Shown here piece by piece: positions 24,605 to 32,857 of a stretch of DNA of 42,077 bases (positions are counted from its first letter, which is position 1; every line of letters begins with the position of its first letter). The translations under genes and the position numbers were made by a program. The notes under the pieces were generated by a model, which saw only the letters and a program-made list of their open reading frames with translations, was not told the origin of the DNA and did no database searches. Source of the DNA: a virus; IMG/VR virus record IMGVR_UViG_3300042402_007428, positions 1 to 42,077 of that record; one strand, 5' to 3'.

Positions 24605-27256
24605 ATGCCGACTTACACTTATCCCGGCGTTTACATTGAAGAGGTTGCGGGCGGACCTTCTGCAATCTCGGCCACCTCGCCCTCTACGGGTGCCATGATC
24701 GGTGGTGCTGTTGAGGGCCCGGTGAACGAGCCAACCCTCGTCACCACATTCCGTGAATACAGTGATTTGTTTGGTCCCTTTACGCCGATCTCACGCATGA
24801 CTACGTCGGCGTTTGCCTTCTTTCAGAACGGCGGACAGAACCTTGTAGTAGTGCGCGTTGTGCCTGCTGATGCCGATAAGGCAACGGCTTACATTGCAGA
24901 GGAGGTGCCGGCGCCCGAGTCGCTTACTGCCGATGCGGGCACTTTGACGGCTAACTTTGCTGCGTTTACGGGCGCGAATGCAACGGCCAAGAACCCGATT
25001 GTACCGAGCGACCCTGCTGCGCTGCCCACGCCTATCGTCAATGTGACGATTGTGATTACGGGCGGTGGCACTGCCAACGGCACTCTGAAGGACAACGGTG
25101 CAGGCGTGCTTGTGCCTGCGGTTTCGGCTGTTGGCGTCAGTGGTACGATTGACTACGATACGGGCGAGATTACGATCAGCGGCCCTGCAGGCAGCACCTT
25201 GAATGCTGCATCGTTTGTCATCGATTACTTCTACAAGACCTTTACCTTCAATGCCAAGTACGAGGGTGCGCGGCCTAACGACTATGAGTTGGCGTTTGCG
25301 GGCGACAGGAACTTCTACGACGCCGCCACCGCCTCCTACAGCCGCTACACTCTGCAGGTGCTAGATACTGCGAATAACGATGCGGTGTTGGAGGCCTTCA
25401 GCGGCCTCGTGTTCACTGACCCGACGAGTGCTAACTTTGTGGTTACGGTGTTGAATGACCCTGCGACGGGTAGCGGCTACATTGCTGCTGTGGCCGAGGG
25501 CAACAACGAGGGGCTGCCTACGCTTGACGGCACCTTTCACAACAACGAGACGCTTGTGCCTGTGCCTGCTTATGATGGCGTGACGCGGGAGTTCGAGTAC
25601 ACGCTCGCCAACCCCGTATCGCTCTTCACCTTTGCGGCAGAGTTTGAGTTCGAGGGCGCGGCAGTTACGCCTGCTGTTTCGGTTGTTGGTGATACTTTTG
25701 CAGTTTCGGGTGCATCCAACAGAGTGTTGACCTTCCCGCTGCCGATTGACTATGCGCTGTTTGCTGCGGATGTTGCGGCGGGGCGTTTGACGCTTGCTGC
25801 GGCGCAGACTGACTTGAACGGGACTCAATTGGTTGCGAGCGCAAACCCCGATGTTGCGGGTGCGGGCGTGTTTGCCAATTACACCTTCCTCTACAACGGC
25901 CTTAGTGGTGCTGATACCTTTACAATTTCGGCGGGTCCAACTCTTGTGACTGCCAACATCGATGCAGCAGCATCGGGCATCGCCGTTGTTGGCGGCAACC
26001 TCGTAGCCACCATTACTTTGCAGGCGGGCAGTGGTAACGCCGACCCCGAGTTCGATCCTGCAGCAAATACTTTCGCTGCCACTTCTACGATTGCAGCGAC
26101 TTCAACCTACTCGCTTGGCACCATTTTGCTTGCCGATGATGGCGAGGGTGCGGTGGTTGATACGGGCGCGGGCACGGCAGTAGGGCTTTCGCTTGAAACT
26201 GCGTCGACGGCACTGAACACGATTGATTACGCGGCAGGCGTTGTTACGCTTACTTGGCGGTTTGCAGAGAATCCTGCGCGTGGTCCTGCTTTGGTTGCCA
26301 CTGAGCAGGCTGATTACTACGAGCCTGCTTCTGCGGTTTTGGTAACGGTTGGACTTGGCGGTGGCGACGATGGTTCGGCACTTTCGCGTAGCGTTGTATC
26401 GGCACCTGCTTTGGCTCTTGATGCCAAGGGGCTCTATGCGCTCAACCGGGTTGATTCGGTGCTCAATGTTTGCATTCCCGACTTTGAGGCCGATTACTTG
26501 GTGTCGGGCGATCTGATCGATTACTGCGAGACGCGCAAGGATCGATTTGGCGTTGTCTCCGTACCGACGGGCCTTACCAACAACCAAGCGGTAAACTACA
26601 AGCAGGTTACGCTTGCCAAGAACTCGTCGCGGGCTGCAATCTACTACCCGCACATTCGCATCATCGACCCCGTCACAGAGACGGAGGTGCTGCATCCTGC
26701 AGGCGGGCATGTGTTGGGTGTGTTTGCACGCAATGATGCCACTGCCAATGTATCTACCGCACCTGCAGGCGCAACCCGTGGCACGCTCGCCTTCTCGGTC
26801 GGCCTCGAGTTCAACATGACGCCCGAGCAGGCAGGCATTACGAACATTGCCAATGTGAATAACTTGGTTCAGTTCCCCACCACAGGCCGCGTTGTGTGGG
26901 GCGCACGGACGCTGCAGGTTGGCGGCGAGTTCCCGTACATTCAGATGCGGCGGCTGTTTATGTTCCTTGAAAAGAGCATCTTCAACAGCACGCAGCAGTT
27001 TGTGTTTGAGAACAATGGTGCCGCGTTGCAGGCGCGTGTGCGGCTTACGATTGAGAGTTTCTTGCTCACTTTGTTTACGAGCGGGTACTTTAGCGGCGGC
27101 TCGCCATCGCAGGCGTTTTTTGTGGTTTGCGATAGCAGCAACAACCCGGCCTCTTTGGTTGCACAGGGCATCTTGACTTGCGATATTGGCGTTGCACCTA
27201 CGCGCCCCGCAGAGTTCATTGTGTTCCGCTTTCAGCAAAAGGCTTTGGAGGCCTAG
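24605..27256 (+). CDS. Tail sheath protein, enlarged by beta-rich insertions
   Basis: An 883-residue protein; AGGAG precedes ATG 24605. The N-terminus has the sheath hallmark 'TYTYPGVYIEEV', then 'GPVNEPTLVTTFREYSDLFG' and 'AFFQNGGQNLVVVRVV'. The C-terminus has the conserved contraction core: 'GRVVWGARTL', 'YIQMRRLFMFLEKSI', 'FVFENN' and 'FIVFRFQQKA'. Residues ~95-620 are extra beta-rich material making it longer than T4 gp18 (659 aa). Two segments ('DNGAGVL...GTIDYDTG' at ~163-186 and a related 'TIDYAAGVVTL' near 539) repeat a motif also found in the capsid protein. The sheath contracts to drive the tube into the host. Confidence 0.92.
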   Translation: MPTYTYPGVYIEEVAGGPSAISATSPSTGAMIGGAVEGPVNEPTLVTTFREYSDLFGPFTPISRMTTSAFAFFQNGGQNLVVVRVVPADADKATAYIAEEVPAPESLTADAGTLTANFAAFTGANATAKNPIVPSDPAALPTPIVNVTIVITGGGTANGTLKDNGAGVLVPAVSAVGVSGTIDYDTGEITISGPAGSTLNAASFVIDYFYKTFTFNAKYEGARPNDYELAFAGDRNFYDAATASYSRYTLQVLDTANNDAVLEAFSGLVFTDPTSANFVVTVLNDPATGSGYIAAVAEGNNEGLPTLDGTFHNNETLVPVPAYDGVTREFEYTLANPVSLFTFAAEFEFEGAAVTPAVSVVGDTFAVSGASNRVLTFPLPIDYALFAADVAAGRLTLAAAQTDLNGTQLVASANPDVAGAGVFANYTFLYNGLSGADTFTISAGPTLVTANIDAAASGIAVVGGNLVATITLQAGSGNADPEFDPAANTFAATSTIAATSTYSLGTILLADDGEGAVVDTGAGTAVGLSLETASTALNTIDYAAGVVTLTWRFAENPARGPALVATEQADYYEPASAVLVTVGLGGGDDGSALSRSVVSAPALALDAKGLYALNRVDSVLNVCIPDFEADYLVSGDLIDYCETRKDRFGVVSVPTGLTNNQAVNYKQVTLAKNSSRAAIYYPHIRIIDPVTETEVLHPAGGHVLGVFARNDATANVSTAPAGATRGTLAFSVGLEFNMTPEQAGITNIANVNNLVQFPTTGRVVWGARTLQVGGEFPYIQMRRLFMFLEKSIFNSTQQFVFENNGAALQARVRLTIESFLLTLFTSGYFSGGSPSQAFFVVCDSSNNPASLVAQGILTCDIGVAPTRPAEFIVFRFQQKALEA

Positions 27257-27262
27257 TAACAC

Positions 27263-27760
27263 ATGGCGTACATTCCTGAAATTGTGATCCAAGACGTCGT
27301 CGCAGGTAACACCTTTACGGGTGTGCCTAGCGATGGCACGCTTGCGCCGATTGTAAAGGGCGCACCGTATTGGAATGGACGCGTGAATTACTATGAAGGC
27401 GGCACTGATGGCGGTGAGTACACTTCGCCTGCCGACGTTGGCACTCACATCGGTCAGATCATGTTCAAGGGCGAAGGCACTACGGGGTTTACCTTGTACT
27501 TGCGTAGCGCACTTTGGCCCGCTGCAGCACCGATTTCCTTAGATTACACTCTGTTCGATGACACGTCGTTGATTGACATCCAAGGCACGACTTTGGCGAC
27601 GAAAGAGAGTTTCATCTATGCACCTAGCAGCATGATCTTTGTGCCACCAAGCCACAGTCTAGTCTTTGTCACATCAGGCAATCTGACTGCCACAGGGCGG
27701 ATTATGTTTGTTGTTGGCGGTGGTTGGGGCTACAGAACATTTCAGAACGTCTTTCCCTAG
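27263..27760 (+). CDS. Small virion-region protein between sheath and tube genes
   Basis: A 165-residue, almost entirely beta-rich protein. The ATG at 27263 is preceded by GGAGG inside the end of the sheath gene. It is Gly/Thr/Ser-rich with alternating hydrophobic strands ('YIPEIVIQDVVAG', 'GFTLYLRSALW', 'SLVFVTSGNLTATGRIMFVV'). The single-domain beta-sandwich appearance and its place suggest a tail decoration or accessory tube/sheath protein. No known family was recognised. Confidence 0.55.
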   Translation: MAYIPEIVIQDVVAGNTFTGVPSDGTLAPIVKGAPYWNGRVNYYEGGTDGGEYTSPADVGTHIGQIMFKGEGTTGFTLYLRSALWPAAAPISLDYTLFDDTSLIDIQGTTLATKESFIYAPSSMIFVPPSHSLVFVTSGNLTATGRIMFVVGGGWGYRTFQNVFP

Positions 27761-27769
27761 AGGTGTAGT

Positions 27770-28363
27770 ATGGCGCGTGCTCAATCTACTGATTTCTTGC
27801 AAAACTTCCGCTTCCACGTCCGCACACTAGCAACGGGTGGCACGCCGACTGATTGGAAGCCGATCGATTTTGATCGGCCCGATTCAGGTGGTACTACCGG
27901 CATCCCGTCTGCTACGGGCAGCGCAGGCTTTCAGTCGGTGTCGATTCCCGACACATCGATCGATGCCGTCGAGTATCGCGAAGGCACCTACAAGTACACC
28001 AAGAAGTTTGCGGGCGTGCCGACGATTGGCGACGTATCGCTCATGCGCGGCGTGGTGCCTACTGATACTGTGTTCTACGATTGGATGATTCGCGCTGTTG
28101 CAGGCGGCGAGTATCGGGCTGACATCGAGATCATGCAGTTCTCGCGTGGCAACATGGCTAACACCACCAACCCGGGCGAGAATTCTGCTGTGCCCGCAGA
28201 AGGTGCCCGCAGTTACAAGTGCTATGAGTGCCTGCCTACCCGTGCCAAGGCTGCGGGCGATCTTGATGCCACGTCGTCTGAAGTGGCGATGGCGGAGTGC
28301 GACTTTGCGCTTGAGTACTACACGGTAACAGTCGGTCCGACAACGCCGACGCCTGCGGGCTAG
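27770..28363 (+). CDS. Tail tube protein 1 (T4 gp19-like)
   Basis: A 197-residue protein; AGAGGTG precedes ATG 27770. It matches the gp19-type tube family: 'FLQNFRFHVRTL' at the start, 'FQSVSIPDTSIDAVEYREGT' in the middle, then 'VSLMRGVVPTDTVFYDWMIR' and 'CYECLPTRAKAAGDLDATSS'. Tube subunits stack as hexameric rings inside the sheath and form the DNA channel. The next gene is a clear paralog. Confidence 0.88.
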   Translation: MARAQSTDFLQNFRFHVRTLATGGTPTDWKPIDFDRPDSGGTTGIPSATGSAGFQSVSIPDTSIDAVEYREGTYKYTKKFAGVPTIGDVSLMRGVVPTDTVFYDWMIRAVAGGEYRADIEIMQFSRGNMANTTNPGENSAVPAEGARSYKCYECLPTRAKAAGDLDATSSEVAMAECDFALEYYTVTVGPTTPTPAG

Positions 28364-28380
28364 TAGTAGCGGGGTGGATC

Positions 28381-28974
28381 TTGGCTCGATCTAGAGATAC
28401 AGATCCACTTCAAGGTTACTCGTTTTGGTTGTGCGATATTACTCCAAGCACCAAACAGCCGTTTGTAGTCTTGGGGCCATTGTACGCAGGCTTTCGCTCC
28501 GCATCATTGCCTTCGCTAACCGCGTCGACGCAACAGGTTGCGCCGATAAATGCTTACTACCCGCGCCACTATTACAGTAGTTTTGAGGTCGGCAGCATCA
28601 CTTTGCAACGCGGCGTGGTGCGGTACGATTCTTCGTTCTATCAGTGGATGATGCGATCGATGTACGGCAACGACCGATCGCAGCGCAACCTGCTGTTGCT
28701 GCACCTTACGGGCACGGATCTGTTGGGTGTGGCTAATGATACGCCCAAAGGCGGCTCTTATGAAGATGCGGCCACGCCTGCAGGCATTCTTTATGTCGAT
28801 GCTTTGCGGACTGTTGGCAAGGGCTACATACTGTACGATTGCATCCCGACACGGTACTCGGCAGGGGGTGAGCTTGATGCCACTTCTTCCGACATCGTGA
28901 TGCAAGAGATAGAGCTGCAGCCTAACTACTTTACCGAGTTTTCGCTTGATCCTTCGCTACTTGCGGGCCTATGA
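28381..28974 (+). CDS. Tail tube protein 2, paralog of the first
   Basis: A 197-residue protein with TTG start at 28381 (GGGGTGG upstream); the same start context gives 'MARSRDTDPLQ', parallel to 'MARAQSTDFLQ' of the first paralog. Shared blocks are 'ITLQRGVVRYDSSFYQWMMR' versus 'VSLMRGVVPTDTVFYDWMIR', and 'YDCIPTRYSAGGELDATSSD' versus the matching block. The middle of the protein is divergent. It may form the tube-initiator or terminator ring, or a second ring type; duplication followed by specialisation is likely. Confidence 0.85.
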   Translation: MARSRDTDPLQGYSFWLCDITPSTKQPFVVLGPLYAGFRSASLPSLTASTQQVAPINAYYPRHYYSSFEVGSITLQRGVVRYDSSFYQWMMRSMYGNDRSQRNLLLLHLTGTDLLGVANDTPKGGSYEDAATPAGILYVDALRTVGKGYILYDCIPTRYSAGGELDATSSDIVMQEIELQPNYFTEFSLDPSLLAGL

Positions 28975-28998
28975 ATCGTCGAGTTGGAGGTGCCGATC

Positions 28999-29334
28999 AT
29001 GGGTGAAGCAACAGAGAGCGCAAAGGCGGTGGAAAACATGCAATTTTGGGGCAAACAGAATCCGCTTCTGTACCTAATCGTCGTCCTCATCATGGGCGGC
29101 AATGGTGCAGGTCTTGTAACCAACAACAGTTTGCGCGAGGATGTGCAGGCGGTTGGCAAGCAGTTAGATGATGCAATGCGGAGGATTGAAGACCAAGAGC
29201 GCATTACTGCCATGTATCGCCGTGAGATCGATCTGCTCGATCGCCGCACAAGCGAACTTGAGGGCCGCGTAAAGCGGATTGAGTTTGATGTTGACGGGCG
29301 ACCTGACACCACAGAAGACCAAAGGCGCAGGTAG
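28999..29334 (+). CDS. Membrane protein with a coiled coil (possible holin/spanin-like)
   Basis: A 111-residue protein; GGAGG (28986-28990) precedes ATG 28999. One hydrophobic segment (residues ~22-40, 'LLYLIVVLIMGGNGAGLV') follows a short polar N-terminus. The rest is a long charged helix with heptads ('LDDAMRRIEDQERITAMYRR' and onward) ending in a basic RRR. One membrane span plus a periplasmic or cytosolic coiled coil suits lysis-associated proteins, but no endolysin is seen nearby, so the lysis role is tentative. Confidence 0.55.
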   Translation: MGEATESAKAVENMQFWGKQNPLLYLIVVLIMGGNGAGLVTNNSLREDVQAVGKQLDDAMRRIEDQERITAMYRREIDLLDRRTSELEGRVKRIEFDVDGRPDTTEDQRRR

Positions 29335-29376
29335 CCGCCACTTGCCTTTGCCCGCATGCCAAGGTAGTGTACCTCA

Positions 29377-30132
29377 ATGGCTAACATTGCATTGAAAACC
29401 TACGGCAAGGCACTGCTCGAGTCTGTCAACGAAGACAGCACCAAGGCAGGTACTAGCGATTTGGTGAAGCAGGGCACGCAGGCGTTGAATAAGACGCCGA
29501 GCGGGGCAGCGAGCACTGAGGCGGGCAGGGATGCGAACAAGTATGTCGTGCCATCGTCTGTGCAGCGGGCGGCAAAGAACGGCCTCGCGCTCCGCAAGGT
29601 GCGTGAGCGGCTGAAGGCAGATGGCAAGATTGGCTCGAGCGAATCGCTAGGCGGCACCGATATTGGTGTTGCACGGGCAGTACAGCTCGCATCGGGCGAC
29701 AACATATCGGCATCTGCCATCAAGCGCATGGCAGCATACTTCACACGGCACGCCAAGGACAAGGATGCTGCGGGGTTTGGCAACGATGCCGAGCCTAGTG
29801 CGGGGTATGTAGCGTGGATGTTGTGGGGCGGCGATGCGGGCGCAGATTGGGCAAAGGGCGTGGCAGGGAAGATGGAGGAGGCGGTGGCCGCAACAACCTC
29901 ATCACGCACCAACAAAGCCAAGCCGTTGCGTGGCAAGGGGCGTGCCATTGCCAACATTTACACTACATCGGATGTGACGCTGAGCATACAGCTCAATCTG
30001 AGCGATCTGCAGGCGTTGTTCAGTGGCAAAGAGGTTGAGATCACGGCCCGCGACTTGAAGCGTGCTGCAGATCAGAACAACATCTACCGCGTCTTTGTAG
30101 CCTACAATGCCAAGGGCAGCGAGGCGGTGTGA
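29377..30132 (+). CDS. Phage protein with a conserved 'SAGYVAWMLWGG' domain
   Basis: A 251-residue protein; AAGG precedes ATG 29377. Residues ~57-165 form a domain found in many phage proteins: 'VPSSVQRAAKNGLALRKVRE', then 'GGTDIGVARAVQLASG', 'SAIKRMAAYFTRHAKDKDA' and 'PSAGYVAWMLWGGDAGADWA'. I recognise the pattern from virion or head-maturation associated proteins but cannot name an activity. The flanking parts are low complexity, and the last ~60 residues are mixed. It is coupled to the next gene (3-nt overlap). Confidence 0.6.
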   Translation: MANIALKTYGKALLESVNEDSTKAGTSDLVKQGTQALNKTPSGAASTEAGRDANKYVVPSSVQRAAKNGLALRKVRERLKADGKIGSSESLGGTDIGVARAVQLASGDNISASAIKRMAAYFTRHAKDKDAAGFGNDAEPSAGYVAWMLWGGDAGADWAKGVAGKMEEAVAATTSSRTNKAKPLRGKGRAIANIYTTSDVTLSIQLNLSDLQALFSGKEVEITARDLKRAADQNNIYRVFVAYNAKGSEAV

Positions 30133-30785
30133 AGTCGTTTAGCACCATGCGTTACTTGGCGGGTATTGGCGTTGGCGTGATGCTGCCTGAGCAGCGCGAT
30201 ATGGCGGCAGCAGCAGTAGGCAACGCAATGCTGCCTGTGGCTGCGGCAGAGGTGGCTGTGGTGCCACCGTTTGCCAACGACAGCATTGCTACGCAGGACG
30301 AGTTGCGGGTGGTGCAAGAGGCGATGCGGCGGCACGGCAAGGCGACAAAGTTTGATGCAGAGGTGGATAGGAACAGCATTGCGCCGTTTGAGGCGTATGT
30401 TGAGCGGGTTGGTTTGCGGCTACCTGCAGGTTGGTTGCAAAGGTTGGCGGCATCGGCACTGCCGTTGCTGCTCGCCCTCAAGTTCCGCTACAACCGACCA
30501 CGGCCAAAGGCGTTGGCGTTTATGTACGGGTTGGATTTGGTGCCGTTTGCGAGCAAGACTGCCGACAGCCCATCGTACCCTAGCGGCCACGCCTTCCAAG
30601 CCTACCTTGCTGCAGGTGTGTTGGCTAGGTTGCGCCCGCAGGATGCAGAGGAGTTGTACGGGCTTGCAGCTCGTGTCGCTCAATCCCGCATCAACCTAGG
30701 GCTGCACTTCCCGAGCGATGTTGAGTACGGCCAAGCACTCGCGCAATCGGTTGCGCTAACTGTGCCTATGCCTCCTACGGGATAA
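30129..30785 (+). CDS. PAP2-family phosphatase
   Basis: A 218-residue protein with the PAP2/vanadium haloperoxidase signature: K118-x6-R125-P126, P151-S-G-H154, and S186-R-x5-H193-x3-D197. All catalytic residues are present. Start is GTG 30129 (overlapping the upstream TGA) or ATG 30147. Members remove phosphate from lipid or nucleotide phosphates; one hydrophobic stretch (residues ~105-117) precedes the first motif, but there are fewer transmembrane segments than in typical lipid phosphatases. The phage substrate is not evident. Bases 30741-30756 carry one dispersed element. Confidence 0.85.
   Translation: MKSFSTMRYLAGIGVGVMLPEQRDMAAAAVGNAMLPVAAAEVAVVPPFANDSIATQDELRVVQEAMRRHGKATKFDAEVDRNSIAPFEAYVERVGLRLPAGWLQRLAASALPLLLALKFRYNRPRPKALAFMYGLDLVPFASKTADSPSYPSGHAFQAYLAAGVLARLRPQDAEELYGLAARVAQSRINLGLHFPSDVEYGQALAQSVALTVPMPPTG
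30741..30756 (-). repeat. Dispersed 16-bp element, copy 8
   Basis: The + strand reads GCGCAATCGGTTGCGC; core at 30743-30754 on the minus strand, inside the PAP2 gene. Confidence 0.7.
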
Positions 30786-30815
30786 TTGTTTGCAAAGTGG
30801 CAGGTACGATTGTTG

Positions 30816-30843
30816 TTGACACACGTCAGTCTTCCGCTAATCT
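30816..30843 (+). promoter_or_regulatory. Promoter upstream of gene 30886
   Basis: TTGACA (30816-30821), 16-nt spacer, TAATCT (30838-30843), then TCGCA. A GGCAA-CGG-TTGCC hairpin (30853-30865) follows in the leader. Confidence 0.7.
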
Positions 30844-30885
30844 TCGCATGTTCGGCAACGGTTGCCAACATAAGTGGAGGTTGTG

Positions 30886-31203
30886 ATGAGCAAGCAGTCT
30901 GATATGTACAATGATGTGTGTGCGGCCCACATAGTCGTGAGCCGATTTGGCGCGATTGTAGATCGGGCACGGAGCATTGATAATACGCTCTGTGTTGTGG
31001 TTGGCAGCGGTGTTACGCTCTCCGTCTCGGCCTCGGCTGCAACGGACGACAAGGAGCTGCTCGAGGCTGCGCTGCGCATGCAGGCTGCCTTTGCTGCCTT
31101 CAATGCCTCTGTGACGGAGTTTGTTACAGAGGCCGCCCGCGCCAACCACACTGCAACGGTTGCCATGTATGCCAAGATTGGCGCATGCGCGTTTGAGCAG
31201 TAG
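30886..31203 (+). CDS. Small helical protein
   Basis: A 105-residue protein; GTGGAGG precedes ATG 30886 and a promoter lies 43-70 nt upstream. It is Ala/Val-rich, with a beta pair ('NTLCVVVGSGVTLSVSASA') followed by a long helix ('LLEAALRMQAAFAAFNASV'). No known family. It forms a two-gene unit with the following ORF. Unknown role, possibly an accessory protein expressed on its own. Confidence 0.6.
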   Translation: MSKQSDMYNDVCAAHIVVSRFGAIVDRARSIDNTLCVVVGSGVTLSVSASAATDDKELLEAALRMQAAFAAFNASVTEFVTEAARANHTATVAMYAKIGACAFEQ

Positions 31204-31204
31204 C

Positions 31205-31489
31205 ATGAGCAACGAGCGCGAGTTGGAGGTGGCCGCCGAGTACCGCGTTGCGGTGGTGGCCGCCTCGCGGGCGTTGGCTCTTGCGGAGGAGGGCGGGGCA
31301 GGTGTGAGTGCCGACGGATGGGCAGGCGATCTGCTGCAGGCGCACATTGCAGAGGCCGAGGCTGCTTACGCAAGAGCCAAAGAGGCGTGGGACAAGTTTG
31401 TTGCCCGCCGTAGTTTGAGCGACATGGATCTGAGCCGCATTGTGGCCGATGCGGAAAGGATTGACGCCTTCATTTGTTGGAAAGAATAA
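31205..31489 (+). CDS. Small helical protein
   Basis: A 94-residue all-helical protein; ATG 31205 is 1 nt after the preceding stop (TAGCATGAG). It is rich in Ala/Glu with a 'LLQAHIAEAEAAYARAKEAW' helix and could form a coiled coil. No motif or family was recognised. It is followed by a 60-bp gap before the beta-rich pair. Confidence 0.5.
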   Translation: MSNERELEVAAEYRVAVVAASRALALAEEGGAGVSADGWAGDLLQAHIAEAEAAYARAKEAWDKFVARRSLSDMDLSRIVADAERIDAFICWKE

Positions 31490-31549
31490 CTTGCGTGACG
31501 CTACTGCCGTTGGTACCTATGCAATACACACGGCACTGCGGCGGCAACA

Positions 31550-32134
31550 ATGGCGTACAGCGACAAAGAATTGAATGGCTACCTGCTGCTAATTGATGCG
31601 CAGGGCACGGCCACGGACGACGTTGCTGCACCACCTGTAGGTCAGACCGTGATCTACACGACCGAGCAAGGTCTTGTGTTGGAGCGTTCGCCAAACGAAG
31701 AGTTTGGCACGCGACAGTGGTTCCTCGATCAACCTGCTCTGTTGTCGGGCGGCGATACTGTTTCGGTGACGGATACGCCTCAATCGCTTTTGGACGCGCC
31801 GTACACGGTTCCCGACGACATTGACGCGGCTTTCCCCACCGTTTACCGCCTTGAGTTGCAGGTGTCTGTTTCGAGTTTTGCTCCCGATACAACGAGCATC
31901 GGCATTATGGTGCAGGCTACCGTGATTGGCGAAGCCTTCGCAACGCCACCCATCCTTGTTCCTTGTGATGCGGCTTCGGGGCTTGGCGGAGCCACCGTGA
32001 CATTCTTTGTCTTTGCAGGTGAAGGGAATGTAGTAGATGTAATGGCTTACACGCTCGACGCTGCTGACGCTGCTGACGCATCGGTTTCTGTCGGGGTTAT
32101 CAAGCGCGAGTTGCGTCTTTCGTTCGCCCCGTAG
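31550..32134 (+). CDS. Beta-rich putative virion surface protein A
   Basis: A 194-residue beta-rich protein; ATG 31550 has only a weak upstream GCGGCGG. It is paralogous to the next gene: 'MAYSDKELNGYLLLIDAQGT', a 'GQTVIYTTEQGLVLERS' block and an alternating-strand C-terminus ending in 'VIKRELRLSFAP'. The absence of helices and the small beta-sandwich look suit a capsid decoration or fibre-tip protein. Role inferred from composition and duplication only. Confidence 0.55.
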   Translation: MAYSDKELNGYLLLIDAQGTATDDVAAPPVGQTVIYTTEQGLVLERSPNEEFGTRQWFLDQPALLSGGDTVSVTDTPQSLLDAPYTVPDDIDAAFPTVYRLELQVSVSSFAPDTTSIGIMVQATVIGEAFATPPILVPCDAASGLGGATVTFFVFAGEGNVVDVMAYTLDAADAADASVSVGVIKRELRLSFAP

Positions 32135-32192
32135 CACCAACAACGACTACACACTGTATTGATTGATTCACCCTTAGACTAGAGAGGTTGCG

Positions 32193-32771
32193 ATGGCATA
32201 CGAAATTGAGAATGGATTTGTTCAGTTCATTGACCGCGTTGGCACTTCGACCGCCAACCCCATTCCCGCTCCTGAGGCGGGCAACACTCTGCTCTACACC
32301 ACGCCGCAGGGCTTGGTTGCCGAGCAGTCGGCTGCGACTTGGTACATGGACAAGCCTGTGTCGCTCACGCTTGTCGGCGCAGGTGCCGCGATTACGGGAA
32401 CTGACACCTACGCCACGATCTTGACTGCTCCGTTCACGATCCCCAACACGGTGGAGAGCGACAGCAGCACGACGACGACCTACTGCATCGACATCAATTT
32501 CGGCTACACCTTTACGGGTGCCGCAGGTCGGTTTGGTTTCCTTGTGTTTCTCAACGGTTCGGGCGGCATCTTGGATTCGACGCACTTCGTTGATGCCAAT
32601 GGTGCTGTTACCACCACGGGTACTGCCAACATTCGGTATTGGTTCACGGGCGCATCGGGCGACACGCTCGATGTGCAGGTCAAGACGCTCAATGCGGGTG
32701 ATTCGCTCTCGATTCTCGCTGCCGCCACTCAGCCGCGAGTTGTCTTGGTTCGCCGCGACTTCTCTGCCTAA
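32193..32771 (+). CDS. Beta-rich putative virion surface protein B
   Basis: A 192-residue paralog of the preceding gene; AGAGAGG precedes ATG 32193. Shared blocks are 'MAYEIENGFVQFIDRVGTST', 'GNTLLYTTPQGLVAEQS' and the basic end 'VVLVRRDFSA'. The centre is Thr/Ser/Gly-rich beta structure ('GRFGFLVFLNGSGG') reminiscent of C1q/TNF-like or decoration folds. The copies have diverged in the middle, which would fit receptor or surface diversity. Confidence 0.6.
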   Translation: MAYEIENGFVQFIDRVGTSTANPIPAPEAGNTLLYTTPQGLVAEQSAATWYMDKPVSLTLVGAGAAITGTDTYATILTAPFTIPNTVESDSSTTTTYCIDINFGYTFTGAAGRFGFLVFLNGSGGILDSTHFVDANGAVTTTGTANIRYWFTGASGDTLDVQVKTLNAGDSLSILAAATQPRVVLVRRDFSA

Positions 32772-32787
32772 ACGCAACCAATTGCGC
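32772..32787 (+). repeat. Dispersed 16-bp element, copy 9
   Basis: ACGCAACCAATTGCGC, core at 32774-32785, right after the stop at 32771; intergenic and able to fold as a small tetraloop hairpin. Confidence 0.7.
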
Positions 32788-32798
32788 TCATGTAACGC

Positions 32799-32826
32799 TT
32801 GCATGAAGTAACTAGATAGGTTACTT
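32799..32826 (+). promoter_or_regulatory. Possible promoter for gene 32858
   Basis: TTGCAT (32799-32804), 16-nt spacer, TTACTT (32821-32826), then TGCGCAGG, resembling the TCGCAGG seen after the -10 at 41189. The hexamers are weaker than in the other members. Confidence 0.4.
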
Positions 32827-32857
32827 TGCGCAGGCGTTGCTGCTTTTGGAGGATGCT

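Noticed and set aside
26102-27448. 448-codon minus-strand ORF opposite the sheath gene
   Set aside because: Antisense shadow of the conserved sheath C-terminus; no promoter or start context.
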